64,000 nucleotides of DNA. Source: a virus. Positions 31,067 through 39,517 of the stretch are shown here, piece by piece (positions within the stretch are counted from its first letter, which is position 1; the number at the start of each line of letters is the position of its first letter). Where the stretch lies: IMG/VR virus record IMGVR_UViG_3300035670_000035, positions 1-64,000 of that record. The stretch is one strand, 5' to 3'. Under the pieces are notes generated by a model. It worked only from the letters and a program-made list of their open reading frames with translations, had not been told where the DNA came from and did no database searches. The position numbers were made by a program, and so were the translations under genes.

Positions 31067-31818
31067 TTGTAGTCAGATGGTTTAAAATGATGATTAGTCT
31101 TTTTTCCATTAGGAAAAAGACCTTTAAAATAATCTAATACATGTTTAGTTTGTTTTTCTCTTTTAGAAACAAATTCTTGTCTTTGATAAATTTCAAATTC
31201 ATTATCTTTTATTATCAAATTTGTTTTTATATATTTTTCGTTAAGAAATAACATTCTTGCTATTGGTTCTCCTTTTTCAATTTTAAATTTACCAGCATGA
31301 TTACATAAACATACAATTCCAAAATTAGCTGGGTTCCACCATGTTTCTATTAATCCTTCCATTACAGAAAAAGGTCTACGTAAATTAGGTATACCCTTAA
31401 TAAGGGTAAAACATCCTTCTTCTGTTTTTGGAATAAAATGAGCTTGTATCGTAAAGCTTCCGCATGCAGAATGACTATCTACTACTGCATGAGATGTAGA
31501 CTCTAAAATTTTTATTTCAGCATCATGATTTTCATCTCCATCCCATTCGATTTCAAATGTAGCTGGAGATAATATATCATATCCTAATCCATTTGCCATT
31601 AAAAGTGGAAGACAAAATCTAGCGTGATTTTTAGTTTTTTCATCTTCTTCCCACCATTTTTTATATATATCTGGTTTTTTAGGTAGTAAAGATTTGTCAT
31701 AATTTTGCATTAAATATAATTCTATATTTTTTTCTTCTAATTTTATTTGAGAAGAAGAGGAGGAAGAGCTAATTCTTAAATTAGATACATTAAATTTATT
31801 TAAAAATGGACAACTCAT
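31063..31818 (-). CDS. DUF6065-like protein B
   Basis: 251 aa, paralogue of the neighbouring gene: ARFCLPLLMANGLGYDILSP, FEIEWDG, ACGSFTIQ and EKGEPIARMLFL align with it. An N-terminal Ser-rich stretch (about 17-24) follows MSCPFLNKF. ATGA overlaps join it to both the paralogue and the PurA-family gene, implying linked function. Confidence 0.65.
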   Translation of the reverse strand: MSCPFLNKFNVSNLRISSSSSSSQIKLEEKNIELYLMQNYDKSLLPKKPDIYKKWWEEDEKTKNHARFCLPLLMANGLGYDILSPATFEIEWDGDENHDAEIKILESTSHAVVDSHSACGSFTIQAHFIPKTEEGCFTLIKGIPNLRRPFSVMEGLIETWWNPANFGIVCLCNHAGKFKIEKGEPIARMLFLNEKYIKTNLIIKDNEFEIYQRQEFVSKREKQTKHVLDYFKGLFPNGKKTNHHFKPSDYK

Positions 31819-32807
31819 ATAGACTCTTTATTTCCAGAAAAAATTATATCAATTGGTTCTTCTAAAACATGATTTATTTGAGATTTAATAAAAGATTCCA
31901 TTGCTCGTAAAGTATTAAATTTATAAAGATTATTATTTTGAAAAAGTTTATATGTATGAATCTTTTCAAGAATATCGCATTTATTAATAATAAGCTGTGT
32001 AACTCCAGAAATTTTAATTGCGTCAATTAATTTATTTAAGTTTAACCAGTTCGCAATCCTTTTCCTGCCAGTAGTTGAACCGAATTCCTGACCAGCTTCA
32101 ATCAGCATACTTAATTCTGAATCTTCCCAAAGACTTTCTGGGAATAAAGGATCTACTCCACTTTTAGTATCATATATCTTTGCTACTCCAATAATGTCTC
32201 TAATCTTTTTAGGGGAAAAACCTAAAGAGCAAGCAGAATAAGGTAAAGTCTCACTACTTGTAACGTATGGATAATCGCCATAATTTATATCAAGCCAAAA
32301 ACTTTGCGCTCCTTCACATAAAATGTTACCATAAAGCTCACCATCCCAAAGATATTGTTTATCAATATAATCTCTAGCGAGTTTGCCTACTCTTAGCATC
32401 TTATCTCCATAAGCAGGAGCAATACCTTGACCAGTTGTTCCTAATTTCTTTTTAAGAACTTGAAGATCATATTGAATGTGTTTCTCTGTAATGATATGAG
32501 CTTTTGGACTAATTTTAATTAGAGATGTGTCAAAACCTTCTTTTTTAAGATAGTCTATTTCATCAAAAAATTTATCAACATTAACAACGCAATTAGGACC
32601 AATTAGACTAAGTTTATTTTTAAATACTCCGCATGGTATAATATGAGTTTTATATTTTTTATCATTTATATAAACTGTGTGTCCAGCATTAGGTCCACCA
32701 TTCCAACGACAAACAATATCATAGTTTTTAGCTATAGCATTACTAATCTTGCCTTTTCCTTCATCTCCCCAAGCTAAACCGAAAATAATATCTATGTAAT
32801 TAACCAT
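31815..32807 (-). CDS. short adenylosuccinate synthetase-family enzyme (PurA/PurZ family)
   Basis: 330 aa, about 100 residues shorter than bacterial PurA. The IMP/GTP site motif LAWGDEGKGK (about 11-20) and GGPNAGHT (about 37-44) keep the catalytic Asp and His of PurA; TTGQGIAPAY, CEGAQSFWLDI, YPYVTSSETLPYSACSLGF and TTGRKR are also present. PurA joins IMP and Asp with GTP. The phage paralogue PurZ uses dGMP for 2-aminoadenine DNA; classical PurZ replaces the Asp of this loop, which is retained here. Substrate is open. Confidence 0.8.
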   Translation of the reverse strand: MVNYIDIIFGLAWGDEGKGKISNAIAKNYDIVCRWNGGPNAGHTVYINDKKYKTHIIPCGVFKNKLSLIGPNCVVNVDKFFDEIDYLKKEGFDTSLIKISPKAHIITEKHIQYDLQVLKKKLGTTGQGIAPAYGDKMLRVGKLARDYIDKQYLWDGELYGNILCEGAQSFWLDINYGDYPYVTSSETLPYSACSLGFSPKKIRDIIGVAKIYDTKSGVDPLFPESLWEDSELSMLIEAGQEFGSTTGRKRIANWLNLNKLIDAIKISGVTQLIINKCDILEKIHTYKLFQNNNLYKFNTLRAMESFIKSQINHVLEEPIDIIFSGNKESI

Positions 32808-33051
32808 TTTTAGTTTTATAGGCTTCTTCTAAATAATTAACTAATAATTTTTTACAAAAATTATAACCATCTTTACCGCAACAATGTTTAAATTTTTTTC
32901 CTTCTATTGAACAAATATCATTTCTACCAATTTTTGGTGCCATTCTATGGATTGGCGCTCCAACATAAGCTCTTACATATGGATTTTCTATTTGATTAAA
33001 ATCAAATTTAACTTCTGGTGCTTGTCCAGATACTTGTTCATTATTTTCCAT
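32800..33051 (-). CDS. SEC-C motif-like zinc-binding protein, 83 aa
   Basis: The C-terminal part IGRNDICSIEGKKFKHCCG resembles the SEC-C zinc motif (xCxC-GKKxKxCC), though the first CxC is here CS. It overlaps the start of the PurA-family gene by 8 nt. Such domains mediate protein contacts; role unknown. Confidence 0.6.
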   Translation of the reverse strand: MENNEQVSGQAPEVKFDFNQIENPYVRAYVGAPIHRMAPKIGRNDICSIEGKKFKHCCGKDGYNFCKKLLVNYLEEAYKTKNG

Positions 33052-33052
33052 A

Positions 33053-33265
33053 TTATGGATACTCTATTGATGGAGACCTAAGATCGAAAATTGAAACATC
33101 TTTGGTTTCTCCATTAACTGATTTAATTTTTACATTACTATCATCAATTACAGACTCAACAAGTCCATAATAATATTCATTTTTAATATAATCCGTTATT
33201 ACAACCATTTTTCTACCTATAATTCTCTTAAGAATATTTAATTTAAGTGGATTTTGTTTCTTCAT
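33053..33265 (-). CDS. hypothetical protein, 70 aa
   Basis: Beta-rich (IGRKMVVITDY...YYGLVESVIDDSNVKIKSV), compatible with an Sm/SH3-like barrel. First gene of the nucleotide-linked unit, with a leaderless-type promoter. Not recognised. Confidence 0.6.
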   Translation of the reverse strand: MKKQNPLKLNILKRIIGRKMVVITDYIKNEYYYGLVESVIDDSNVKIKSVNGETKDVSIFDLRSPSIEYP

Positions 33266-33272
33266 TATTAAT

Positions 33273-33301
33273 ATGATATCTGATATTTAGATTATCGTCA
33301 A
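33273..33301 (-). promoter_or_regulatory. leaderless-type promoter for the gene starting at 33265
   Basis: TTGACG, N17, TATCAT, N7, ATG on the minus strand. Confidence 0.55.
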
Positions 33302-33972
33302 TCTATTTTATGTAATTTAATATTATTTTTTAGGTCTATGGTGATAAAGGTGGCCTCTTTCTCACAGAAGCTTCCAGTATTTATGTATTTATCACTAAAA
33401 TCTGATATGTGAGTATGTCCACATATAATCTTATCATATCCATTTAAGTCTATATATTTAATGGCATTTATCTTTATATCAGAGCTTTTTTCTATAAAAT
33501 CATTTGTCCTGTGTTTAAAGAACTTAAAGAATTCATTACTATATGGAGTATAATGTCTTAAAATGTAATAACATTTAATGATAAGATTAGTTATCCATTT
33601 GAATTTTGTAAAATAGATATCAAAAATATCTCCATGAACAACTAATATCTTATCATCGTTTATATTGATAACAAATTCGTCTTTACAATCAAATCCTAAA
33701 AGGATACTCATAAATTCCGCCTTAAGAAAACAATGATTGCCAATCAGATATATTACTTTATGTTTTTTTGAGAGCTTTCTGAATTTAGATAAAACTTTCC
33801 AATGAACCTTATTTAGGCGATTTAAATTGTGGTGATCAAAAAGATCACCAGCAATAATTAATGTTTTTGCTTTATATTTTTTTAAAACTTTTAATAAGGT
33901 ATCAGCCTTGCAATCTTTATCGCCAAGATGAATATCAGAAACTATTAAATATTTGTAAACATCTTTAGCCAT
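33298..33972 (-). CDS. calcineurin-like phosphoesterase (LpxH-like)
   Basis: 224 aa. Metal-binding motifs in order: SDIHLGD (about 12-18), GDLFDHH (about 41-47), GNHC (about 77-80), VVHGDIFD (about 110-117) and GHTH (about 186-189). The order and size resemble UDP-2,3-diacylglucosamine hydrolase (LpxH) relatives. The usual GNHD/E has Cys here. Substrate unknown: a nucleotide-sugar or lipid A precursor is possible. Confidence 0.75.
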   Translation of the reverse strand: MAKDVYKYLIVSDIHLGDKDCKADTLLKVLKKYKAKTLIIAGDLFDHHNLNRLNKVHWKVLSKFRKLSKKHKVIYLIGNHCFLKAEFMSILLGFDCKDEFVININDDKILVVHGDIFDIYFTKFKWITNLIIKCYYILRHYTPYSNEFFKFFKHRTNDFIEKSSDIKINAIKYIDLNGYDKIICGHTHISDFSDKYINTGSFCEKEATFITIDLKNNIKLHKID

Positions 33973-35078
33973 TATTTTCCATGAGCAAAACTCTCATACA
34001 TGTTATTTGCGGTTGTTCTGACAGCGATTATTTTACCAGTCCATAAACCGCCACGCATTTCTTCAATAGATCTAAAACCAAGATAACTCATAGCGCTTCT
34101 TAAACCATTGGTAAAATCGTAAACAACATCTTCTATTGATTTGTCTTGAATTAAAGGTATCATAGTCTTATCTCCCTCTACGAAAAGATTCTTTTTGCTT
34201 CCATCGTAGAGTTCATAATCTTCAACTACATCTTTACTAGCCATACCTCTATATACAGCAAATAGTTTTCCATCTTTTTCTACTATGTTTTCTTCATCAA
34301 CTACATCGCTTAGTCCAGCGAATATTCTGCCACAAATAACTCCGTCTGCTCCACTAGCGATAGCTTTAGCCAAATCTCTTGGATTTCTAATTCCACCATC
34401 GGCTAGTATACTTGGCCTATTTTCTTCTCTTGGATTTTCTTGTCTGAAATGATCTAAATTTCCTAGTTGATAGTTCCTGACCGCATTCCAAGCATAAGAT
34501 AAACCAGTGACACTTGGGCATCCAATTCCAGTTTTAATTTGTGTCAAACACATACTGCCTGGACCTATAAGGTGTCTAAAACCATCTGCTCTTAGATTAG
34601 CTAATCTATGAACGCTCGCTTTTGTTAGTGTATTGCCAACTATGATATCTTGTTTATATTTTGATTGTTTATACCAAATCAAAAAATCTTCAACACTCTT
34701 GGCTAATCCATTTGCTGTATCTAAGAAAAATATATCAGTATACTTTGAAAGACCTTCGATTCTTTCTGAAGCATCCTTTAGTCCTATTGCAGATATTGAT
34801 CTTCCACTTTCATCCTTAATCTTTTTTGCTTTTAAAGCTTGTTCTTCTATTGACATAAATCTATGAAGAACACCAGCGCAACCAATTTTATTTACTTTTA
34901 TGCATGACTTTACAGAAGAGACAGTATCCATAGGAGATAGCACTATGGGTATATCAATATAGTTATTTTTAGAAATCTTTGCTCTAGTGCTTACTTCTTT
35001 TCTTGAATTTATATTTGAAAAATTAGGAAGTAAGGATATATCATCGTAACCGATAGCTTCTTTAAGAATAATCTGCAT
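33972..35078 (-). CDS. IMP dehydrogenase/GMP reductase-family enzyme
   Basis: 368 aa TIM barrel with no CBS insert, so closer to GMP reductase in length. FDDISLLP-type start (GYDDISLLP), NKIGCAGVLHRFMS, the catalytic loop LIGPGSMCLTQIKTGIGCP (Cys about 186), ILADGGIRNPRDLAKAIASGADGV, and a flap region with GMAS are visible. The loop has CLT where family members usually have C-T/I-T. It would interconvert IMP with XMP or GMP, and so belongs with the PurA-family gene. Leaderless-type promoter. Confidence 0.85.
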   Translation of the reverse strand: MQIILKEAIGYDDISLLPNFSNINSRKEVSTRAKISKNNYIDIPIVLSPMDTVSSVKSCIKVNKIGCAGVLHRFMSIEEQALKAKKIKDESGRSISAIGLKDASERIEGLSKYTDIFFLDTANGLAKSVEDFLIWYKQSKYKQDIIVGNTLTKASVHRLANLRADGFRHLIGPGSMCLTQIKTGIGCPSVTGLSYAWNAVRNYQLGNLDHFRQENPREENRPSILADGGIRNPRDLAKAIASGADGVICGRIFAGLSDVVDEENIVEKDGKLFAVYRGMASKDVVEDYELYDGSKKNLFVEGDKTMIPLIQDKSIEDVVYDFTNGLRSAMSYLGFRSIEEMRGGLWTGKIIAVRTTANNMYESFAHGK

Positions 35079-35084
35079 TCTAAT

Positions 35085-35113
35085 ATACTAAAACAAATCT
35101 ATTAATTAGTCAA
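35085..35113 (-). promoter_or_regulatory. leaderless-type promoter for the IMPDH/GMPR-family gene
   Basis: TTGACT, N17, TAGTAT, N6, ATG on the minus strand. Confidence 0.65.
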
Positions 35114-35893
35114 GATATTTTTACCATTTTGTATTAGAGCATTTTTACTTCTCATAGCGTGAACTATTGCTGGGTTTATCATAATCTTTTCGAGTGTCAT
35201 GTATGAGACCCATTCCCAATATCTATCTTGAGGAATTATTTCATTAAAATTATTAGTCCAATCAGATGCCCAATAATTAAAATATTTTTCTGCAAATCTA
35301 TTTGATATATTTTTACTAACTAGATGAGATATATATCCTATTGATATTTCGTCTGGAGCAATATGATTTTTTGATTTTAAAAAATTATGAGATTCAAAAG
35401 CTAATTCAAAAGCCTTTGTAGCAAAATCTTTTTTGCAAATCCAAAATCCACCGTTAGTATTTCTTATTTCTTCAGATTTAACTCCTAATTCTCTAAAATA
35501 TTTTATTAGATCTTGATTCTTTATACCCCACCAATCTTGTCGTAGAGTTTTAAAAGAATTAATTGGACTTTCTAAAAATGAATGCCAATCATCTCCATTT
35601 AAAATTTCTTCTATACTTAAATCTGGCTTTCTTATAAAGAAATGATCTGCGTCAATAAAAACAAACGTATCGTAATCTAATTTAGATATCTCTTTCAAAT
35701 AGTAAAATTTAAAAAACCAGAGCCTATCTAATTCTATAGAATTAATAAGATCATGATTTTGCGCGTACTTAAGTTTTATATCTGAAAATACATGAAAATC
35801 ATCTGTCATTCCAACATCATTAAAAGATTTTAATAAAGATTGAAGTATATAGCTATATCTGCCCCAAGCTACAGACCAATAACAAACTTTCAT
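35102..35893 (-). CDS. GT-A glycosyltransferase (GT8-like)
   Basis: 263 aa. FVFIDADHFFIRKP (about 77-90) contains the DxD metal site, and RNTNGGFWICKKDF (about 144-157) is the acceptor-side motif seen in GT8-like enzymes. Begins CYWSVAWGRYSYILQ. Overlapping neighbours suggest it works with the GT4-like gene upstream. Acceptor unknown. Confidence 0.7.
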   Translation of the reverse strand: MKVCYWSVAWGRYSYILQSLLKSFNDVGMTDDFHVFSDIKLKYAQNHDLINSIELDRLWFFKFYYLKEISKLDYDTFVFIDADHFFIRKPDLSIEEILNGDDWHSFLESPINSFKTLRQDWWGIKNQDLIKYFRELGVKSEEIRNTNGGFWICKKDFATKAFELAFESHNFLKSKNHIAPDEISIGYISHLVSKNISNRFAEKYFNYWASDWTNNFNEIIPQDRYWEWVSYMTLEKIMINPAIVHAMRSKNALIQNGKNILTN

Positions 35894-35896
35894 GAA

Positions 35897-36925
35897 TTAG
35901 ATCACTTTATCAAAAATATTTTCTAAGATTGATAATTGTTTACTTGCATCACACCATTTTTCTTTAGTTATCTCGCTCGCTTTTTTTCCCATCTCTTTTC
36001 TTAACAAGAAATTTTGTTCTAATTCTCTTGCATAATATTCAAGTTCTTCTTTAGTATTCCATAAAAACCCTGTTTCTTTATCTAAGATTTGGTTTGGAAA
36101 ATTATATTTATTTGGGGCAATAACTGGAAGGCCACTTAATAGAGCTTCTATGATAGCTCTGCTTTGATTTTCTACGAATGATTCATGGCTATTATAGACA
36201 TAGGCATCTAAAGAGTTTAAAAAATTAGAAGTTGGTTCTTCGTTAGGTTCTAATAATTCCCATTTTTCATTAAAATCAAACCATTTAAATCTACTTTTAA
36301 ATAGTCTATCTATTCCCATTACTTTATAATTTGGATTTTTTAAATTTAAATTAGTATAAAATAACGGAAAATCATCAGAAAATTTTAATGGATCAGGTCT
36401 ACTATGTTTACCAATGGTAAAAGTTTCTTTTTTTTGCCTTTCAAAGAAATTATAAGAATCTGGATCAAAGTAATTTGGAATTATAAATTCTTTTGTGTTT
36501 TTACGTATACTTTTTGATGATAATTTAGATTTATGAAATTCACTTGTATATAGATATGCATCAACCATTTTTTCTTCAACATTCTTAATTTCTGCTTCAG
36601 AGTTCCAAGTCATATCATTTGACCAAACAAATTTTAATCCCATGTCTTTTATCTTTTTTATTCTCCAATCTTCTGAGAATAGTCTAAAATTACAGAACGC
36701 TAATGCTATACCTTCGGCTTTTTTAGGCAAGCATTTCCAACTAGTATAATCTATATTATTTTCATGTAAAAATTCTATATTTTTTTTCTCTAAAAATCTT
36801 ATGTCGTCATTAGGTATACAGCGTACATTATATTTTTTATTTTTACCTAATAATTTAAGTAAATCTTTTAATCTTGTGTCTGCGCCTCCAAGATCAGAAA
36901 TCCATTGAAATACGTATATATTCAT
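35897..36925 (-). CDS. GT4-like glycosyltransferase
   Basis: 342 aa GT-B fold. LGGADTRLKDLLKLL near the N-terminus and the C-terminal EALLSGLPVIAPNKYNFP ... ETGFLW region match the donor-binding half of GT4 enzymes (Glu ahead of GLPV). Reads with the GT8-like gene downstream (3-nt gap). Transfers an unidentified sugar. Confidence 0.8.
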   Translation of the reverse strand: MNIYVFQWISDLGGADTRLKDLLKLLGKNKKYNVRCIPNDDIRFLEKKNIEFLHENNIDYTSWKCLPKKAEGIALAFCNFRLFSEDWRIKKIKDMGLKFVWSNDMTWNSEAEIKNVEEKMVDAYLYTSEFHKSKLSSKSIRKNTKEFIIPNYFDPDSYNFFERQKKETFTIGKHSRPDPLKFSDDFPLFYTNLNLKNPNYKVMGIDRLFKSRFKWFDFNEKWELLEPNEEPTSNFLNSLDAYVYNSHESFVENQSRAIIEALLSGLPVIAPNKYNFPNQILDKETGFLWNTKEELEYYARELEQNFLLRKEMGKKASEITKEKWCDASKQLSILENIFDKVI

Positions 36926-37215
36926 TAAATTGTAAACAAATGTTTATTATCTTGAAAAAACAATAGATATTTAGCTCCTAAAACTGCTTTTAATTCATTT
37001 ATAACATTTATATTAACTTTTTGATTCAATATTTTATATACTTCAAAAGCCTTATCTTCATTTTGTCTTCTTCTGCAAGAACATCCAGTATATGCTGCGT
37101 CAAGATAATCTTTAATAATTGCCATAGCTGAATCTTTGTATATTATATCTTGATTTGCACTAAGTATATCATAAAAGTGATTCATGTGTGGAATTAATAC
37201 AGTTTTTTCATTCAT
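36925..37215 (-). CDS. hypothetical protein, 96 aa
   Basis: Helical, with DAAYTGCSCRRRQNEDKAF in the centre; the CSCRRR motif may bind metal. Shares one base with the next start. Not recognised. Confidence 0.6.
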   Translation of the reverse strand: MNEKTVLIPHMNHFYDILSANQDIIYKDSAMAIIKDYLDAAYTGCSCRRRQNEDKAFEVYKILNQKVNINVINELKAVLGAKYLLFFQDNKHLFTI

Positions 37216-37567
37216 AAATGTACCTCTTTAATACAATATATATTACAATCGAAAACATATAAATTAAAGGAAATATTAGAAAATTTTTAAAAATAAAACA
37301 AGAAAAAAGAGTTAACCAAAAATTTAAGCAATAAGGACAAGAGAAAAGTTTAGTTAAAAAATTAGGATTTTTTATAGTTATAAAATCTATATAAGATATA
37401 TCTGGATTAATTTTTTTGTATTCGTAATATTTATCTATTCTAAATAAAAACCCTAGTCTAAAAAGTTTAAAATATTCTAAAAAAGCATCAGTATGGAACC
37501 ACACTAAAAGTATAAAATTTATCAAAGATATTTGATTTGTAAAATTAATAAAGGTATTGACATCCAT
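37208..37567 (-). CDS. membrane protein, 119 aa (DUF1360-like)
   Basis: Three hydrophobic segments (about 15-35, 86-103 and 102-117) around LFSCPYCLNFWLTLFSC, a CPxC-FW motif typical of DUF1360-like membrane proteins. Function unknown. First gene of the minus block; its 5' end overlaps the divergent plus-strand promoter. Confidence 0.6.
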   Translation of the reverse strand: MDVNTFINFTNQISLINFILLVWFHTDAFLEYFKLFRLGFLFRIDKYYEYKKINPDISYIDFITIKNPNFLTKLFSCPYCLNFWLTLFSCFIFKNFLIFPLIYMFSIVIYIVLKRYIYE

Positions 37568-37585
37568 ACATATATATTATATAAT
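37557..37585 (+). promoter_or_regulatory. consensus sigma-70 promoter for the dCMP deaminase operon
   Basis: TTGACA, N17, TATAAT, a perfect consensus match. Predicted +1 near 37592, so the mRNA has a short leader to the ATG at 37609. Confidence 0.75.
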
Positions 37586-37590
37586 CTACA

Positions 37591-37606
37591 AATAGAATAT
37601 TCTATT
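37591..37606. promoter_or_regulatory. 16-bp perfect palindrome, candidate operator
   Basis: AATAGAATATTCTATT is a perfect inverted repeat covering the predicted +1 of the plus-strand promoter, at the divergence point between the two transcription blocks. It could bind a dimeric repressor or activator. Confidence 0.45.
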
Positions 37607-37608
37607 TA

Positions 37609-38016
37609 ATGAAAGATAAATTTATATTAATGGCTAAAAATATAGCCAATCAAGTATATAAAACATCAGAAGATCCGTATACGAAGGTAAGTGCTGTAGT
37701 ATTAAATAATGAAGGAAGAATATTATCAATAGGATACAATGGCTTGGCTCCTAAGAAAACTGTGAATAGTAAATTTTGGTTAGATCGAGACTATAGAAGA
37801 AAATTCATGATTCATGCAGAAATGAATGCTTTATCCTGTATAAATAGATACGATAATCCTCATGCGATATATATAAATGTATCTCCTTGTAGTTATTGTT
37901 CTAATTTAATTGTCGCCCATAATATTAAAGAAGTATATTATAGTAAAGAATATCCATTAGATACAAACGCTAAAGAGATATTTAAGTTTTATAATATTAA
38001 ATTTATTAAAATATGA
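37609..38016 (+). CDS. deoxycytidylate (dCMP) deaminase
   Basis: 135 aa. Zinc signature HAEMNAL (His, catalytic Glu, about 70-76) and PCSYCSNLI (about 94-102), plus the N-terminal VSAVVLNNEGRILSIGYNG strand-turn of dCMP deaminases. Converts dCMP to dUMP, the thymidylate precursor, in the same operon as the dNMP kinase. Stop overlaps the next ATG (ATGA). Confidence 0.9.
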   Translation: MKDKFILMAKNIANQVYKTSEDPYTKVSAVVLNNEGRILSIGYNGLAPKKTVNSKFWLDRDYRRKFMIHAEMNALSCINRYDNPHAIYINVSPCSYCSNLIVAHNIKEVYYSKEYPLDTNAKEIFKFYNIKFIKI

Positions 38017-38594
38017 AAATTATAGGCATTTCTGGCGTGGCGACATCTGGCAAAGATACTCTATGTAGTCTTATATCTAGATATTTATCAGAAAAAAATA
38101 TAATAACTAAAAGAGTCGCCTTAGCCGATAAATTAAAAGAAGATCTTAGACCTTTCTTAATAGAAAAGTTTCATGTTGATATAATGAAACCAACAGTAGA
38201 AGAAAAAACTTTAGTAAGGCCAATTTTAGTTTCATATGGAAAAGTAAAAAGAAGTCTAACAAAAGGTAGATATTGGACATCTAAAGTAGATGAGACTATA
38301 CAAAATATGTTAAATAACAAAATTTTACCAATAATTACTGATATAAGATACCACGAATATCCAGAAGATGAATTTTACTGGTTAAAAAATAAAGGTGGAA
38401 TTTTAATACATATATCTAGAGTTGGAATTGATGATAAAATTATACCTCCAGCAAATACCGAAGAAAAAGAAAACGATAAAAGAATAAAAGAAAATGCAGA
38501 CTTTACTTATACTTGGAAAACTCAAGATGATCTAGATTCACTATACTATGAACATATAAAATTTTTGGAGGAAATATATGAAAGAATTAATTGA
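38013..38594 (+). CDS. deoxynucleoside monophosphate kinase (T4 gp1-like)
   Basis: 193 aa. P-loop GVATSGKDT (about 8-16), then VALADKLKEDLRPF (about 39-52), SKVDET, ITDIRYHEYPEDE (about 109-121) and ISRVG (about 133-137), the layout of phage T4 gene 1 kinase. Phosphorylates dNMPs released from host DNA or made by dCMP deaminase. Followed by the sigma factor with a 17-nt overlap. Confidence 0.85.
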   Translation: MKIIGISGVATSGKDTLCSLISRYLSEKNIITKRVALADKLKEDLRPFLIEKFHVDIMKPTVEEKTLVRPILVSYGKVKRSLTKGRYWTSKVDETIQNMLNNKILPIITDIRYHEYPEDEFYWLKNKGGILIHISRVGIDDKIIPPANTEEKENDKRIKENADFTYTWKTQDDLDSLYYEHIKFLEEIYERIN

Positions 38595-39195
38595 TTATCA
38601 ATATCTAAGTGACACAGATTTAATAAAAAATATTAAATGTAAAAATTGTAATGATTCTATGAAAGAACTTGAAGATAGGCATAGTGGCATTTGTTATAGT
38701 ATGATTAAGAAATATTATAATACTATGAGTTCTATTGGTATTGATCCAAACGAGATAGCCAAAGAAAAAGATTATATAATATATAAATCCGCTTTAAATT
38801 TTAATCCAAGTAAAAATATTAAATTTTCTACTTGGGTTGGTAATCAAATGAGATTCCATTGTTTAAATTCTATGAATAAAAATAATAATTTAATATCTAT
38901 GGAAACCGATGTTATTAAAAATGTTATAGAAAAAAAACAATTCGAAGTAAGCGATCATTTATTTTCTAATAAAGAGAAAATGGAATTTATTTTTAATCTT
39001 TTAAAACAATTAAAAGATTCTAGAGTAGAGAAAATATTTAGATTAAGATACTTTTCTGAAAGAAAAAATATGTCTTGGAGTAAAATAGGTAAAAAGTTGA
39101 ATATAAGTACCCAGACGGTAATTAATATTCATAATAAAACTATTAACTTTTTAAAAAATAAATTAGAAAGTGATAGTCTTCAAGATACTATATAA
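38578..39195 (+). CDS. RNA polymerase sigma factor, sigma-70-like
   Basis: 205 aa. Region 2 is suggested by ICYSMIKKYYNTM and KFSTWVGNQMRFHCLN (about 83-98), region 4 by FRLRYFSERKNMSWSKIGKK, followed by LNISTQTVINIHNKTI (helix-turn-helix, about 165-190). No region 1 or 3.2 is obvious. A GGAGG site lies just before the ATG. Likely directs host polymerase to a later gene class, as T4 gp55 does, but its -10 preference is unknown. Confidence 0.8.
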   Translation: MKELIDYQYLSDTDLIKNIKCKNCNDSMKELEDRHSGICYSMIKKYYNTMSSIGIDPNEIAKEKDYIIYKSALNFNPSKNIKFSTWVGNQMRFHCLNSMNKNNNLISMETDVIKNVIEKKQFEVSDHLFSNKEKMEFIFNLLKQLKDSRVEKIFRLRYFSERKNMSWSKIGKKLNISTQTVINIHNKTINFLKNKLESDSLQDTI

Positions 39196-39211
39196 TAAGG
39201 AGAAATAAATA

Positions 39212-39517
39212 ATGAGTGAAAAACAAAATAATGAATGGGCTAAAAGAGATATTGGAGCCCTATGGAAAAAAGAAGGAAAAAGTCAAAAATTTCTTTCTGG
39301 ATATATTAAAGATGAAACTGGTATGCAAACAGAGGTAGTTATTTTTGCTAATAAGTATAAGCAAGATAATCCTAAAGCTCCAGACTATAGAATATATCTT
39401 TCTACAAAAACAGAACCCGCAACAAAATCTGAAGTAAAAGCTGTAGCAAAAAATACAGTTAAACCTTCTGTAAAGAAAGTAGTTGAAGTAGCACAAGAAG
39501 AAGAAGATCTATTGTGA
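39212..39517 (+). CDS. conserved phage protein, 101 aa (DUF736-like)
   Basis: EWAKRDIGALWKKEGKSQKF then LSGYI resembles DUF736-type proteins with an N-terminal KRDIGALW strand; the second half is a low-complexity Lys/Ala/Val/Glu tail ending EEEDLL. The acidic end is reminiscent of single-strand-binding proteins; unproven. AAGGAG precedes the ATG. Confidence 0.65.
   Translation: MSEKQNNEWAKRDIGALWKKEGKSQKFLSGYIKDETGMQTEVVIFANKYKQDNPKAPDYRIYLSTKTEPATKSEVKAVAKNTVKPSVKKVVEVAQEEEDLL

Noticed and set aside
31815-32807. Calling the PurA-family gene PurZ (2-aminoadenine pathway).
   Set aside because: The WGDEGKGK loop keeps the Asp that classical PurZ lacks, and no DatZ or MazZ is present here.
37208-37567. 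Prophage or integrated element boundary at the strand switch.
   Set aside because: No integrase, attachment-site repeat or tRNA end at this place. The change is an ordinary divergent promoter region.
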